Below the pieces are notes generated by a model, which saw only the letters and a list, made by a program, of their open reading frames with translations, did no database searches and was not told where the DNA came from. A stretch of 64,000 bases of DNA, taken from the NCBI RefSeq assembly GCF_027706845.1, contig NZ_JAQGCZ010000009.1, forward strand, positions 1 through 64,000, given 5' to 3'. The position numbers and the translations under genes were made by a program. This DNA is from Mycolicibacterium sp. BiH015 (GTDB lineage Bacteria > Actinomycetota > Actinomycetes > Mycobacteriales > Mycobacteriaceae). Positions 43,485 to 52,369 of the stretch are shown one piece after another. Numbering within the stretch: the stretch's first letter is position 1; the number at the start of each line of letters is the position of its first letter.

Positions 43485-44969
43485 TCAGGCCATCTCGTAG
43501 TGGCGCAGCGGAAAGGTGTCCTGTTCCTTGACGGCCTGCCGGATCGACGTCGGCCGGAACAGCGGCGCCTCACCCGAGCTGTTGAACCAGTACGAACGCG
43601 AGTTCGCACAGTTGCCGAGTGTGAATACCGAGTCGTCCAGCAGGGTCAGCATCCGCTCAAGAAACTCGGCGTTGGCCTCCTCGGTGACCTCAAAGGTCCT
43701 GGCCCCGCGACGTTGCAGTTCCCCGAACAGGCGATTCATGTGGCGCATCTGGTACTCGACGGTGTCGAACCACGACATCCCCACCCACGCGTAGGGGCTG
43801 GCCTGGGTCAGCAGGTTGGGGAACAGCGGTACCGAGAGTCCTTCGTAGGCCTGAAACTTGTTCTCGCGCCACCACTTCCCGAGATCGCGGCCCTCTCGGC
43901 CGATCACCGGGATGGCCGGCAGGTTGGACTCCCAGACGTCGAAACCCGTTGCGAGAACCAAGGTGTCGATCGTCCGCTTGGTCCCGTCCCTGGACACGAT
44001 GCCGTCGGGTTCGATCCGATCGATGCCCGCCGTCTCCAGGTGGACGTGCGGTTTGTTGAAGGTGCGGTAGTACACATTGGACAGCGTCGGGCGCTTGCAG
44101 CCGAAATCGTAGGACGGCGTGAGTTGACGACGAAGCTCCCTGTCCCGGATGGCGAGGAACCGGTGCAGCCGTCCGATCGCGGCCGCCGCCCGGTTCACAG
44201 GACGGAACTGGCGGAACTTCCACATCGCGATGGTCACCATGATGTCCATGAACATGTCACTGGACAGTCGTAAGAACCGTTGCGTGGCAGGAACTCTGGC
44301 GAACAATCGCTGAGCCCGCGGGCCGAACGAGAAGTCCAGCTTGGGCATCACCCAGATGGGTGTGCGCTGGTACACCGTCAGCTCCGCGACATCCTCGGCC
44401 AGTTTCGGGATCAGCTGCACGCCGGTCGAACCGGTGCCGATGATCGCCGCCTTCTTGCCCTTGAGCGAGTAGTCGTGATCCCACTGCTGGGCGTGCAACA
44501 CCGTACCGGCGAAGTCGTCAATCCCGGCAATGTCGGGCCTCTTCGGCTGGCACAGATAGCCCGTCGCGAGGATCAGGAACTGCGTGCGCAGCGTCTCCCC
44601 GCCGACCAGCGACACGAGCCAGGTCTGACTCTCCTCGTCCCACCGAGCACCCTCGACGGTGGTTCCGAATCGCATATAGCGACGCAGGTTGTACTTGTCG
44701 GCGACGTGTTCGGCGTAGGTCTTGAGCTCGGCACCGGGCGCGTAGAGGCGCGACCAGTACGGATTCGGCTCGAACCAGTACGAATACGTGGTGGACGGGA
44801 CGTCGACCGTCAGTCCGGGATAGCGGTTGACGTGCCAGGTACCTCCGAGGTCATCCTCACGATCGAGGATGGCGATCTTCTGGTACCCCAGCCGATTGAG
44901 CTGGATCACGGCACCCATCCCGCCGAATCCCGCACCGACGATGACGGCCTCAAACTGCTCCGTGCTCAC
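43485..44969 (-). CDS. Baeyer-Villiger flavin monooxygenase (paralogue 2)
   Basis: 494 residues. FAD motif IVGAGFGGMG, DLGGTWHVNRYPG, Baeyer-Villiger fingerprint FAGTVLHAQQW at 153-163, NADP motif IGTGSTGVQ and LATGFDVWESN. It is the close paralogue of the 37525 gene, sharing long identical stretches in the first 100 residues. It lies 78 bp after the PE-PPE3 gene, with a 12-bp tandem repeat in that gap, and 66 bp before the P450 gene. Probably intracellular; substrate unknown. Confidence 0.93.
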   Translation of the reverse strand: MSTEQFEAVIVGAGFGGMGAVIQLNRLGYQKIAILDREDDLGGTWHVNRYPGLTVDVPSTTYSYWFEPNPYWSRLYAPGAELKTYAEHVADKYNLRRYMRFGTTVEGARWDEESQTWLVSLVGGETLRTQFLILATGYLCQPKRPDIAGIDDFAGTVLHAQQWDHDYSLKGKKAAIIGTGSTGVQLIPKLAEDVAELTVYQRTPIWVMPKLDFSFGPRAQRLFARVPATQRFLRLSSDMFMDIMVTIAMWKFRQFRPVNRAAAAIGRLHRFLAIRDRELRRQLTPSYDFGCKRPTLSNVYYRTFNKPHVHLETAGIDRIEPDGIVSRDGTKRTIDTLVLATGFDVWESNLPAIPVIGREGRDLGKWWRENKFQAYEGLSVPLFPNLLTQASPYAWVGMSWFDTVEYQMRHMNRLFGELQRRGARTFEVTEEANAEFLERMLTLLDDSVFTLGNCANSRSYWFNSSGEAPLFRPTSIRQAVKEQDTFPLRHYEMA

Positions 44970-44982
44970 GGGGCGATACTAC

Positions 44983-45030
44983 GGCCTATCTGGAGGCCTA
45001 TCTTGCGGCCTATCTTGCGGCCTATCTTGC
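44983..45030. repeat. 12-bp tandem repeat, four units
   Basis: GGCCTATCTTGC repeated at 44995, 45007 and 45019, with a variant copy GGCCTATCTGGA at 44983-44994. It lies between the PE-PPE3 stop and the start of the Baeyer-Villiger gene, 13 bp before that start, so the copy number could affect its leader. Confidence 0.9.
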
Positions 45031-45047
45031 GGCCCTCCCGGCCCCTG

Positions 45048-47321
45048 TCAGTCACCGGAACCGCCGCTGCCACCGCTGCCGCCGCTGCCGCTGCTTCCGT
45101 TGCCGCCGCTACCGCTGCTGCCCGAGTCGCTGTCACCGCTGTCGGAGCTGCTTGTGGTGGACTCCGACTCGGATGACGCCGCCTCCGACTCCTCGGCCGC
45201 CGCCTTCTTCTCCGCAGCCTTGCTTTCCTTGGTCGATTGTGTCTTCTCGGCGTCCTCGGCCGGAGTCTCCTCGGCGGGGGTTTCCTCCGCGGGAGTCTCC
45301 TCGACGGGGGTCTCCTCGACGGGGGTCTCCTCGGCGGGGGTTTCCTCGACGGGAGTCTCCTCGGCGGGAGTCTCCTCGGCGGGGGTCTCCTCGGTCGCGG
45401 TTTCTTCGGCGGGAGCCTTATCGAACTTGTCGATCAGGTTCTGGACTGCGGTCGAGATGACGTCCGGCTTCTCCTCCTCGTCGGCTTCCTCGGTGGTCTC
45501 CGACACGAGCAGCGCGCTGGCTACCGCAGAATCCGCTTCGGCCTCTTCGGTCTCCGGGATGTCATTCAGGCCGGCCTTCTCGTTCCACTCCGCGATTTCC
45601 TCGTCGGTCAGACCGTCGACCGGCTCACCGATGTACTTGCCGGTTTCGGGGTCGTACTGGTCCCTGACCGACGGCGGGATGTAGGCGCCTGGGTAGACGT
45701 CCAAGCCGACCTTCCAGTCCTCCGGCATGAACGGGTCGACCTTGTTGCACTGCGGGCACAGGATCTTGGCGAATGGCCGCGCGAGGTACGCGAACGGGGT
45801 CATCGCCGGGTTCCACACGTAGCTCTTCGGCACGAACGGATTCCATGTGGTGTTCAGCGCACTCAGCAGGTTCGTGAACGACCCGATCTGGTCTTCCAGC
45901 GTCGGGGTCTGGATACCTTCAGGCTTCGACATCAGGTGATCCCAGAAGGACGCCGACTCCTGGAACGGCTCGAGGTGGATGGTCTCGCCGTACCACTCGA
46001 CGGGGTCACCCTCGAGGCCGAGCTCCTGGCCCCAGAAGCCCTCCACGTCGCTGACCGGGTTGTACTGCGGGGTGATGGGATCGGTGAACGTGAAGCCGTT
46101 GGGGCTGAACAGATCCCACAGCATGACCTTGAACATCTGGTCGGTGATGCCTGAGGGGTTCTCGCAGGGCGGGAAGCCGGTGCATCCGCCGTTCATCGGC
46201 AGGTTCGCGCGGGCCCAGTAGTCGGCGATCTCGCCCAGCGGGCCGGAGATCGACGGGATCGCAATCAGGAAGTCGACGAATGCCCGCGTCATCTCCGGGT
46301 TGGCCGGATCCCAGCCCAGCACGTTGACCGGGGTGTAGACCCACCAGCTGCCACTGGCGCGCATCGCGTTGGCGAACCGGTTGGTCCCTGCGACGGCGTA
46401 GTAGGGAATGTTGGCGATCGTCTCGGCCAGGTTGATCGGGATGTACGACCAGCTCTTCTCGGGAGCATCGATCGTCGTGTTGGTGATGCGGTCGTCGCGG
46501 TCGTAACCCTGCTCGATCAGATACTGCAGGCCCGGCGTCAGGTCGTCGGCCAGCTGGTTGAGACCGAACCAGCGCAGCGGCTCGACGATCGGCAGCGTCT
46601 TGGACGGGACGAAGACGTACTCGATGTTGCCCTCGGTCCACTTGCTGTTCGCGGGGTCGTCGAGGTCGACGTCTGAGTAGCCCTTGCCGAGGTGGTTGGT
46701 GAAGAAGCCCATCGTGGCGTTGAGGGACGCCAACACGTTGAAGGGGTCGGTCGGCATGTCGACCGTCGGGTCGTACTGCTGCGCGACGTCGATGACCTTG
46801 TACGGGCTGTCCGGCCACGCCTGGCCCCACGGCACGGCCGAGCCCCCGTACTTGCGGGTCGGGTTACCGATGACGATGAACGTCAAGTTGTCCGGTGCCG
46901 GATAGGCGTCGGGATCCTCGAGGTGCTTCTCCAACCACTGCGAGGCGACCACGGCGCCCTCGCTGAAGCCGAAGATCGTGGTCTCCTCGCCGAGGTTCCC
47001 GGCCAAAGCCTGCTTCAGTGCCTCGACGCCGAGGCCGAAGTATCCGGGGCCGGTCCAGATCGGCGCGTACTCAAGTTCATAGCAGGGGGTGCCGTTTCCT
47101 CCGCAGACCGTGCCCTGCAGCTGCTCGCCCATCTCCAGCGCATCCGGTGTGGGGTTGATCGTGACCACCCGTGCGGAGAGCGTGACGTCCTGCGTGACCT
47201 GCTTCGTGGTGGTGGCAGCGCCGAACGCGGGCGCCGGCGGCGCGATCGGAGCGAGCGCGATGACGCTCGAACCCACAATGGCAAGACCCGTCGTCATATA
47301 CGGGCGGAGCGCTGAATGCAT
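45048..47321 (-). CDS. Large secreted PE-PPE-domain hydrolase with second domain and repeat tail (paralogue 3)
   Basis: 757 residues. Signal peptide (MHSALRPYMTTGLAIVGSSV ... PAFGA); PE-PPE hydrolase domain with nucleophile Ser120 in IFGFSEGAVVASQW, VIGNPTRKYGGS and VIDVAQQYDPTVDMP; then, from about 300, a second domain (NRFANAMRASGSWW, GWDPANPEM, ARANLPMNGGC, ITDQMFKVM) also found alone in the protein at 50391-51668; a CPQC pair; a Glu/Pro repeat (637-689); and a Ser/Gly tail. ATG at 47321 has GGAAGG upstream. First gene of the run with a Baeyer-Villiger monooxygenase and a P450. Confidence 0.85.
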   Translation of the reverse strand: MHSALRPYMTTGLAIVGSSVIALAPIAPPAPAFGAATTTKQVTQDVTLSARVVTINPTPDALEMGEQLQGTVCGGNGTPCYELEYAPIWTGPGYFGLGVEALKQALAGNLGEETTIFGFSEGAVVASQWLEKHLEDPDAYPAPDNLTFIVIGNPTRKYGGSAVPWGQAWPDSPYKVIDVAQQYDPTVDMPTDPFNVLASLNATMGFFTNHLGKGYSDVDLDDPANSKWTEGNIEYVFVPSKTLPIVEPLRWFGLNQLADDLTPGLQYLIEQGYDRDDRITNTTIDAPEKSWSYIPINLAETIANIPYYAVAGTNRFANAMRASGSWWVYTPVNVLGWDPANPEMTRAFVDFLIAIPSISGPLGEIADYWARANLPMNGGCTGFPPCENPSGITDQMFKVMLWDLFSPNGFTFTDPITPQYNPVSDVEGFWGQELGLEGDPVEWYGETIHLEPFQESASFWDHLMSKPEGIQTPTLEDQIGSFTNLLSALNTTWNPFVPKSYVWNPAMTPFAYLARPFAKILCPQCNKVDPFMPEDWKVGLDVYPGAYIPPSVRDQYDPETGKYIGEPVDGLTDEEIAEWNEKAGLNDIPETEEAEADSAVASALLVSETTEEADEEEKPDVISTAVQNLIDKFDKAPAEETATEETPAEETPAEETPVEETPAEETPVEETPVEETPAEETPAEETPAEDAEKTQSTKESKAAEKKAAAEESEAASSESESTTSSSDSGDSDSGSSGSGGNGSSGSGGSGGSGGSGD
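45255..45413 (-). repeat. 15-bp coding tandem repeat (PxEET units)
   Basis: About eleven 5-residue units, mostly PAEET or PVEET with one ATEET, coding residues 637-689 of PE-PPE paralogue 3. Units vary mainly at the second residue (Ala/Val). An extended, strongly acidic spacer typical of wall-spanning or surface-exposed linkers. Confidence 0.9.
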
Positions 47322-47827
47322 GTCGCAACCTTCCAGGTCGTTGCAATGTGATGACGATCCGATCACGGCAGAGGTGAGCGGAGATTATCACAGATTCGCA
47401 CACCGCAAGACATTGCTGGACGAAATCACGAACATCCCGGCAACCCTTCAGAGAAAACCGCTTCCGGTGCCATCAATGCCCGGTTTCCGGGACGTGTCCG
47501 CCCGGTGTCGGCCTGGGCGAATTCGGCATTCCGGGGACTGTAGGCATCGTCGGGCAACTTCTGACGGATCCATGACGGCATCTATGAACTGTGTGATGCA
47601 CCTGATGGTGTCCACGCAGCGAATTTGTACCAACGCAATGTGGATAGCCGGTTACGGAACCGTAGCCACTGCGGGCACGGCTCGCCGGGCGGGAGTGCGC
47701 ACCCACCTTCCAGCAACATCGGATGGGAACTGGAATGTGTTACAGAGGCTTTTGCTGGCCGCGTCAATTAGCCGCGGATGGTCGGAACCCATCCGTTACA
47801 TCCGTCGCAGGAGCAACAACTAGGGGC
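47322..47827. promoter_or_regulatory. Intergenic region upstream of PE-PPE paralogue 3
   Basis: 506 bp without a credible gene. It carries the PE-PPE3 promoter (minus strand): a TANNNT candidate TAATCT at 47392-47397, giving a leader of about 60 nt. It also lies downstream of the alpha/beta hydrolase gene. No terminator hairpin of note was seen. Confidence 0.4.
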
Positions 47828-48625
47828 TCACAAACCGCGAGATACGAGCCACGAATCGATTCGCTCGGCGACTGATCTCCACCCGGGTTCGATCATCATG
47901 TTGTGCCCCATGCCGGGAAAGAATTCGGGTTGGGTCCCGTAGGCCGCGGCGGTCGCCTTGACCTCCTCCGGAGTGACGGCCAGGGAGTCCTCGAGTGCGC
48001 CGAGAACCAGCATCGGTGCCCGCACCCGCGCGGGCCGGGGCAGTACCGTGACGCCGTCGCGACCCGAGCGGGCACTTTCCTCCTGGAGTCGGGCGGCGCA
48101 TGCGACGACAACCGACTCCGGGGTGTTGCGGGAGAAGAACCGCTCCCTGGCCAGCTCCGGTGAGCTGACGTAGGGCAGCGATGTGCCCGTGGCGGACAGC
48201 TTCAGGAAGTCCCTGGGATGCCGCCGCAACCATCGAATACCCGACGCGAAATAGCCCCTCGGCGGCGCCGAGGCCATCAGCACACCCGCCGGAATGTCCC
48301 GGGACTCCAGGAACTTCTGGACGACGAAGCCGCCCATCGAGTGCCCGATGACCACCGGCGGCGTCGGCAGTGTCGAGGCCACGGTCGCGACGTCGTCGAC
48401 GTAGTCGTTGATCGACAGGGACCGAAGCAGCTTGTCCGAAGGGCTGTTGCCGTGGCCGCGCAGACTCAGGGCCAGAGCGCGATAGCCCTTGCCGGCGAAG
48501 AAGTCCAGAAAGTGCTCATCCCAGCACCAGGCCGCATGCCACGCCCCGTGCACGAAAAGAAGCGGAACTGGATGAGCCGGGCCCGCACTCCCCTTGTCGA
48601 TCACCTCGAGCGGCGCGGGTGCCAT
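47828..48625 (-). CDS. Alpha/beta-fold hydrolase
   Basis: 265 residues. FVHGAWHAAWCWDEHF oxyanion region, nucleophile in VIGHSMGGFVVQKFLE, Asp in LGALEDSLAV and His in GMGHNMM. A lysophospholipase or thioesterase-like cytoplasmic enzyme; no signal peptide. ATG at 48625 chosen since the extension upstream is not family-like. Divergent from the Rv2951c-like reductase with 132 bp between starts, which may allow shared control. Confidence 0.88.
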   Translation of the reverse strand: MAPAPLEVIDKGSAGPAHPVPLLFVHGAWHAAWCWDEHFLDFFAGKGYRALALSLRGHGNSPSDKLLRSLSINDYVDDVATVASTLPTPPVVIGHSMGGFVVQKFLESRDIPAGVLMASAPPRGYFASGIRWLRRHPRDFLKLSATGTSLPYVSSPELARERFFSRNTPESVVVACAARLQEESARSGRDGVTVLPRPARVRAPMLVLGALEDSLAVTPEEVKATAAAYGTQPEFFPGMGHNMMIEPGWRSVAERIDSWLVSRGL

Positions 48626-48757
48626 GACAGGGCCACAACCTTTTCGATCGAGGGGCGGATCTCCGATCGGAGACGAGCATGTGCAACCTACCACTGACCC
48701 GCCGCGACGATCATGTGGCGACGGGGCGTCCGCGCGGCGAGAGTACGGTCGCTGACT

Positions 48758-49930
48758 ATGACGTTCCGCGCGCGATCCGCCGTCTCCCCCTTCCGTTTCG
48801 GACTGCTCGACGGCATCGTCAACACCCGGATCTCGCCGACGCTTCTCCCGTCGGCCAGCATGCTCACGGCATCGGCGACCGGCGCCGACTCGTTCTGGGT
48901 CGGCGATCACATCAACTCGCTGGTCCCCCGGTCGGTGGCCACCCCGGAGCATCTCGGGCTCGCGGCGAAACTGGTGCCCAAAGTCGACGCCATCCTCGAA
49001 CCGTGGACCATGCTCGGGCACCTGGCAGCACGCAATCGCCTGCGCCGGCTACGATTCGGTGTCTGCGTGACCGACGCCAGCCGCAGGCACCCGGCGGTCA
49101 CCGCGCAGGCCGCCGCCACATTGCACCTGCTGACCCGCGGCCGCGCGATCCTCGGGATCGGTGTCGGGGAACGCGAAGGCAACGAACCCTACGGCGTCGA
49201 GTGGAGCAAGCCGGTCGCCCGGCTGGTCGAGGCGCTGGCCACCATTCGGGCGCTGTGGGATTCGGGCGGCGAGCCGGTGACGCGTGAATCGGATTGGTTC
49301 CCGCTTCGGCACGCGGTCTTCGACCTGCCACCGCACAAGGGCCGCTGGCCGGAAATCTGGGTCGCAGCGCACGGCCCCCGGATGTTGCGCGCGACGGGGC
49401 GCTACGCCGACGGCTGGGTGCCGTTCGTCATCTCGCGGCCTGACGACTACTCGCGGGCCCTCGACGCGGTGCGCACCGCCGCCTCGGACAACGGTCGCGA
49501 CCCTATGGCGATCACACCGGCGGTGAACCGGACAGTGGTCGCGGGGCGCACCCGCGACGACGTCGACGAGGCGCTCGATTCGGTCATCGTGAAGTCGGTG
49601 GCGCTGGCCGCGCCGGCCGAGGCCTGGGCCAGGCACGGAGTCGAACATCCCCTCGGATCCGACTTTTCCGGCGTGCAGGATCTCGTTCCGCAGACGATCG
49701 ACCAGGAGACAGCACTCGCGTACACCGCTCGCGTCCCGGCGTCCCTGATGAAGGAGATCTGTTTTCACGGGACCGCAGACGAAATTCTCGACCAGGTCGC
49801 CGAGTGGCGCGACCACGGTTTGAGGTACCTGCTGGTGATCAACGGCAGCCAGCTGAACCCCAAGCTGCGCAAAGGCATCGCGGCGACGGCGCCCTACACC
49901 TCGGTGCTGCGGGGGCTCAAGAAGCTCTGA
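48758..49930 (+). CDS. Phthiodiolone/phenolphthiodiolone dimycocerosate ketoreductase (Rv2951c-like, F420/LLM family)
   Basis: 390-residue luciferase-like (LLM) enzyme, very similar along its length to M. tuberculosis Rv2951c (381 residues), which with coenzyme F420 reduces the keto group of phthiodiolones to phthiotriols. Shared stretches include GADSFWVGDHINSLVPRS, VTAQAAATLHLLTRGRAILG, GVGEREGNEPYGVEW, PEIWVAAHGPRMLRATGRYA, GVEHPLGSDFSGVQD and the end RGLKKL. ATG at 48758. It is the most specific sign that the window encodes a phthiocerol-type lipid pathway, together with the ppsE-drr-papA5 run 6 kb away. Confidence 0.9.
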   Translation: MTFRARSAVSPFRFGLLDGIVNTRISPTLLPSASMLTASATGADSFWVGDHINSLVPRSVATPEHLGLAAKLVPKVDAILEPWTMLGHLAARNRLRRLRFGVCVTDASRRHPAVTAQAAATLHLLTRGRAILGIGVGEREGNEPYGVEWSKPVARLVEALATIRALWDSGGEPVTRESDWFPLRHAVFDLPPHKGRWPEIWVAAHGPRMLRATGRYADGWVPFVISRPDDYSRALDAVRTAASDNGRDPMAITPAVNRTVVAGRTRDDVDEALDSVIVKSVALAAPAEAWARHGVEHPLGSDFSGVQDLVPQTIDQETALAYTARVPASLMKEICFHGTADEILDQVAEWRDHGLRYLLVINGSQLNPKLRKGIAATAPYTSVLRGLKKL

Positions 49931-50390
49931 GTTGTTTGCCGCGGCAAGATGCCCGTTGGCACATCGGCGCTCGGCGAGACGGTGTTCGCCGTTCTCGGAC
50001 CGTTGCTCACTGGCCGCCACCGGCGAGCGTGACCGACTGGGGTACAGCGCCGACGGCGGGCCTCCCGATGAGCTGGAGCCGTTGACTCCGCGACCGACCC
50101 GATTCGGAGGCCATGGCCGAACTCGATGGGCACATGGCTGCGAAATGCCGCTGAGGTCCGTAAATTTCGCATCAGCGTCAATATCGGAATTCTCCGGGTC
50201 GTCCCCGTCGAGGCTCCGCGCGGCCCGGATCGGCGGCGACAGGCAGGGGCCGGGCCGCAGACGTGCCGGCTACCAGCGCCCGCGTGAGCGCAAAAAGCGA
50301 TTGTTTGCGGAAGGGGCGGGTTGTGCCCGGGGGCGCAGGGTATGGTCATCCGGTCGACCGATGTAACTGTCGGGGGGAAAGTTGGGTGTC
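49931..50390. other. 460-bp intergenic region
   Basis: No recognisable gene, RNA or repeat. The last 20 bp hold the Shine-Dalgarno GGGGGGAAAG of the downstream secreted-protein gene. Short frames on both strands show no family pattern. Confidence 0.4.
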
Positions 50391-51668
50391 ATGCGAGTAG
50401 CCGTCAAGCCAGTCATCACCACCAGCGTGGCTCTGGTGGGAGCCAGCGTCATTGCCGTAACCCCGATCCAGGCCCCCCCTGCGCCGACCGTTCGCGTCCT
50501 CGAATCCGAGGTCAGCCTATCCGCGTCCTCGGTGGCCTACGTGCCCGTCAACATGATTCAGCAGGCGCTCAGCGCTCCGGCGAACATGGTCGCCGCACTC
50601 GATCGCCTGGCCGCCGCGATGGTCATCAGTGGCAGCTGGAACGAGAACCACGCCAACAATCAGTGGGGCTGGGACGAGGCCAACCCGGCGATGTTGAGGG
50701 AAACGATCAACACGCTGATCCCGTTTCCGGCGTTCTCCGAGCCGTGGGGCAGGCATCTGAACTGGTGGGCGACGGCGAATCTGCCGATGTACGAGGGCTG
50801 TAACTACGACTGCCCCGACCTGCCGGGAATGCTCGATCGGATGTTCAAGGTCCCGATGAGCGAGTTCTACGACGAGGACGGCTACACCTTCCCCGAAGTG
50901 CGGACACCATTCAACGGCGAGGAGACGCCGTGGTCGAAGCAGACCGTCAAGCTGGACCCCGCGGAACCCTTGAAATCCGTGTGGGACTCGCTGACAGCCG
51001 AGCCGACGGGCATCAAGACCACCACCTGGTGGGAAATGGTCACCGCAGTCGCCAACTTCAGTGCGGCGATGCAGGTCACCGGTCACCTGCCGGACTGGAT
51101 CGCGGTGCGCGAGATCGAGACGTTCGTCAAGCTCTTCCTGCGACCGCCGGCTGACGACGAGGCCGAAGAGCTCGAGACCCCCTCTGAAGCAGCAGGATTG
51201 GCGCTCGTCGCCGATGCCACGCCTACCGAGGCGGTGCTCGGTGGCCCGTCCCCCGCATCCGAGCTGCGCTCCTTCGCCACCCACGCGGCGGATGACACCG
51301 ACGTCGTCGACGTCGAGGAGGCGGGGGCCGAAACCGCCGAGGCCGAGGACTCCGACACCGAAGCGGCGGTCGAGTCGTCGACGACGTCGATCGTCGATTC
51401 CGCGACGAACTTCCTGAGGGGCAAGTTCGCCCGCTCGCAGGAAGATTCAGCAGATGGTGCCGACGAAGCCGACGCCACGGACCAGGTGGACACAACCGCA
51501 GACACCGAAGCGGACGACGACTCCGACGCCGGGCAGGACGACGACAGCGCAGGCGCCGCGAAGAACACCGGCTCGAGCGGCTCGGGTGGGTCCGCATCCG
51601 ACGCCGGCTCGGACGGCTCGGCTTCGGGTGACTCCGGCAGCAGCGGCTCCGGCGGAGGCGAAAGCTAA
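50391..51668 (+). CDS. Secreted protein homologous to the second domain of PE-PPE paralogue 3
   Basis: 425 residues, function unknown. Signal peptide (MRVAVKPVITTSVALVGASV ... PAPTV), then a domain of about 230 residues that aligns with the non-catalytic domain of the 45048 protein: SGSWNENHANNQWGWDEANP versus SGSWWVYTPVNVLGWDPANP, WWATANLPMYEGC versus YWARANLPMNGGC, LDRMFKV versus TDQMFKV, and WDSLTAEPTGIKT versus WDHLMSKPEGIQT. No GxSxG hydrolase motif is present. The C-terminal third is an acidic then Ser/Gly-rich tail like those of the three PE-PPE proteins. Its stop overlaps the converging nitroreductase stop by 4 bp. Confidence 0.8.
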   Translation: MRVAVKPVITTSVALVGASVIAVTPIQAPPAPTVRVLESEVSLSASSVAYVPVNMIQQALSAPANMVAALDRLAAAMVISGSWNENHANNQWGWDEANPAMLRETINTLIPFPAFSEPWGRHLNWWATANLPMYEGCNYDCPDLPGMLDRMFKVPMSEFYDEDGYTFPEVRTPFNGEETPWSKQTVKLDPAEPLKSVWDSLTAEPTGIKTTTWWEMVTAVANFSAAMQVTGHLPDWIAVREIETFVKLFLRPPADDEAEELETPSEAAGLALVADATPTEAVLGGPSPASELRSFATHAADDTDVVDVEEAGAETAEAEDSDTEAAVESSTTSIVDSATNFLRGKFARSQEDSADGADEADATDQVDTTADTEADDDSDAGQDDDSAGAAKNTGSSGSGGSASDAGSDGSASGDSGSSGSGGGES

Positions 51669-52369
51669 CCCGTACCCATCCAGGGGCGGTTGCCGTAGGT
51701 GTTGAGGTGCATCACCTCGGCGACCGGCCTGCGGGTCGTCGGCCCGTAGCGGCCGCGCGGCCACCCCAGCGGCACAACGCAACACGGTGTCACCGACACG
51801 GGTAGCCCGAGGGTCTTGCGCGTCGAGGTCACGCTCCACAGCGGAAGGGTGATCAACGAGGCGCCCAGGCCCATCGCGCGGGCCGCCAGCAGCAGATTCT
51901 GCACGCTCGGGTAGATGGAACCGAAGAATCCCGACAGCGCCGCGTGGGGCATCGGCACGAACGGGATGCGGCCGTCTTTGGCGCCGAGTCGCAGGCATGC
52001 CACGATCAGAACGGGCACCTCGGTGAAGTGGTCCACCTGCCACTGCACCGCGCGCGCGGTCTTGGCCATCGACGGGTCGCGCTTGGACACCCGCCGGATC
52101 ACCGCGTGGTAGTACAGGTTCCATGCCTGCCGATACCGCTTGGCGAGCTTCTTCTTCGTCGCGTAATCCTTGACGACGATGAATTCCCAGTTCTGACCGT
52201 TGGCGCCCGTGGGCGCATGCAGGGCGACCTCGATGCACTTCATCAAAATCTCGTCGTCGATCGGGTCGGGGTAGACGCGGCGTACCGCGCGCTGCGTCAT
52301 CATCACATCGATCAGCGACATATCCAGCCGCGCAAGGGCTTCCGGTGTCGATGGGGTGGGTTCAGCCAT
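51665..52369 (-). CDS. Nitroreductase-family FMN oxidoreductase
   Basis: 234 residues from the ATG at 52369. Family features: MMTQRAVRRVYPDPIDDEIL, HAPTGANGQNWEFIVVKD (FMN site), SVQNLLLAARAMGLGASL and GWPRGRYGPTTRRPVAEV. Substrate unknown. Its start overlaps the end of the DUF2505 gene by 8 bp, so the pair is probably translationally coupled, and both follow the flavodoxin-like gene. Confidence 0.9.
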   Translation of the reverse strand: MAEPTPSTPEALARLDMSLIDVMMTQRAVRRVYPDPIDDEILMKCIEVALHAPTGANGQNWEFIVVKDYATKKKLAKRYRQAWNLYYHAVIRRVSKRDPSMAKTARAVQWQVDHFTEVPVLIVACLRLGAKDGRIPFVPMPHAALSGFFGSIYPSVQNLLLAARAMGLGASLITLPLWSVTSTRKTLGLPVSVTPCCVVPLGWPRGRYGPTTRRPVAEVMHLNTYGNRPWMGTG

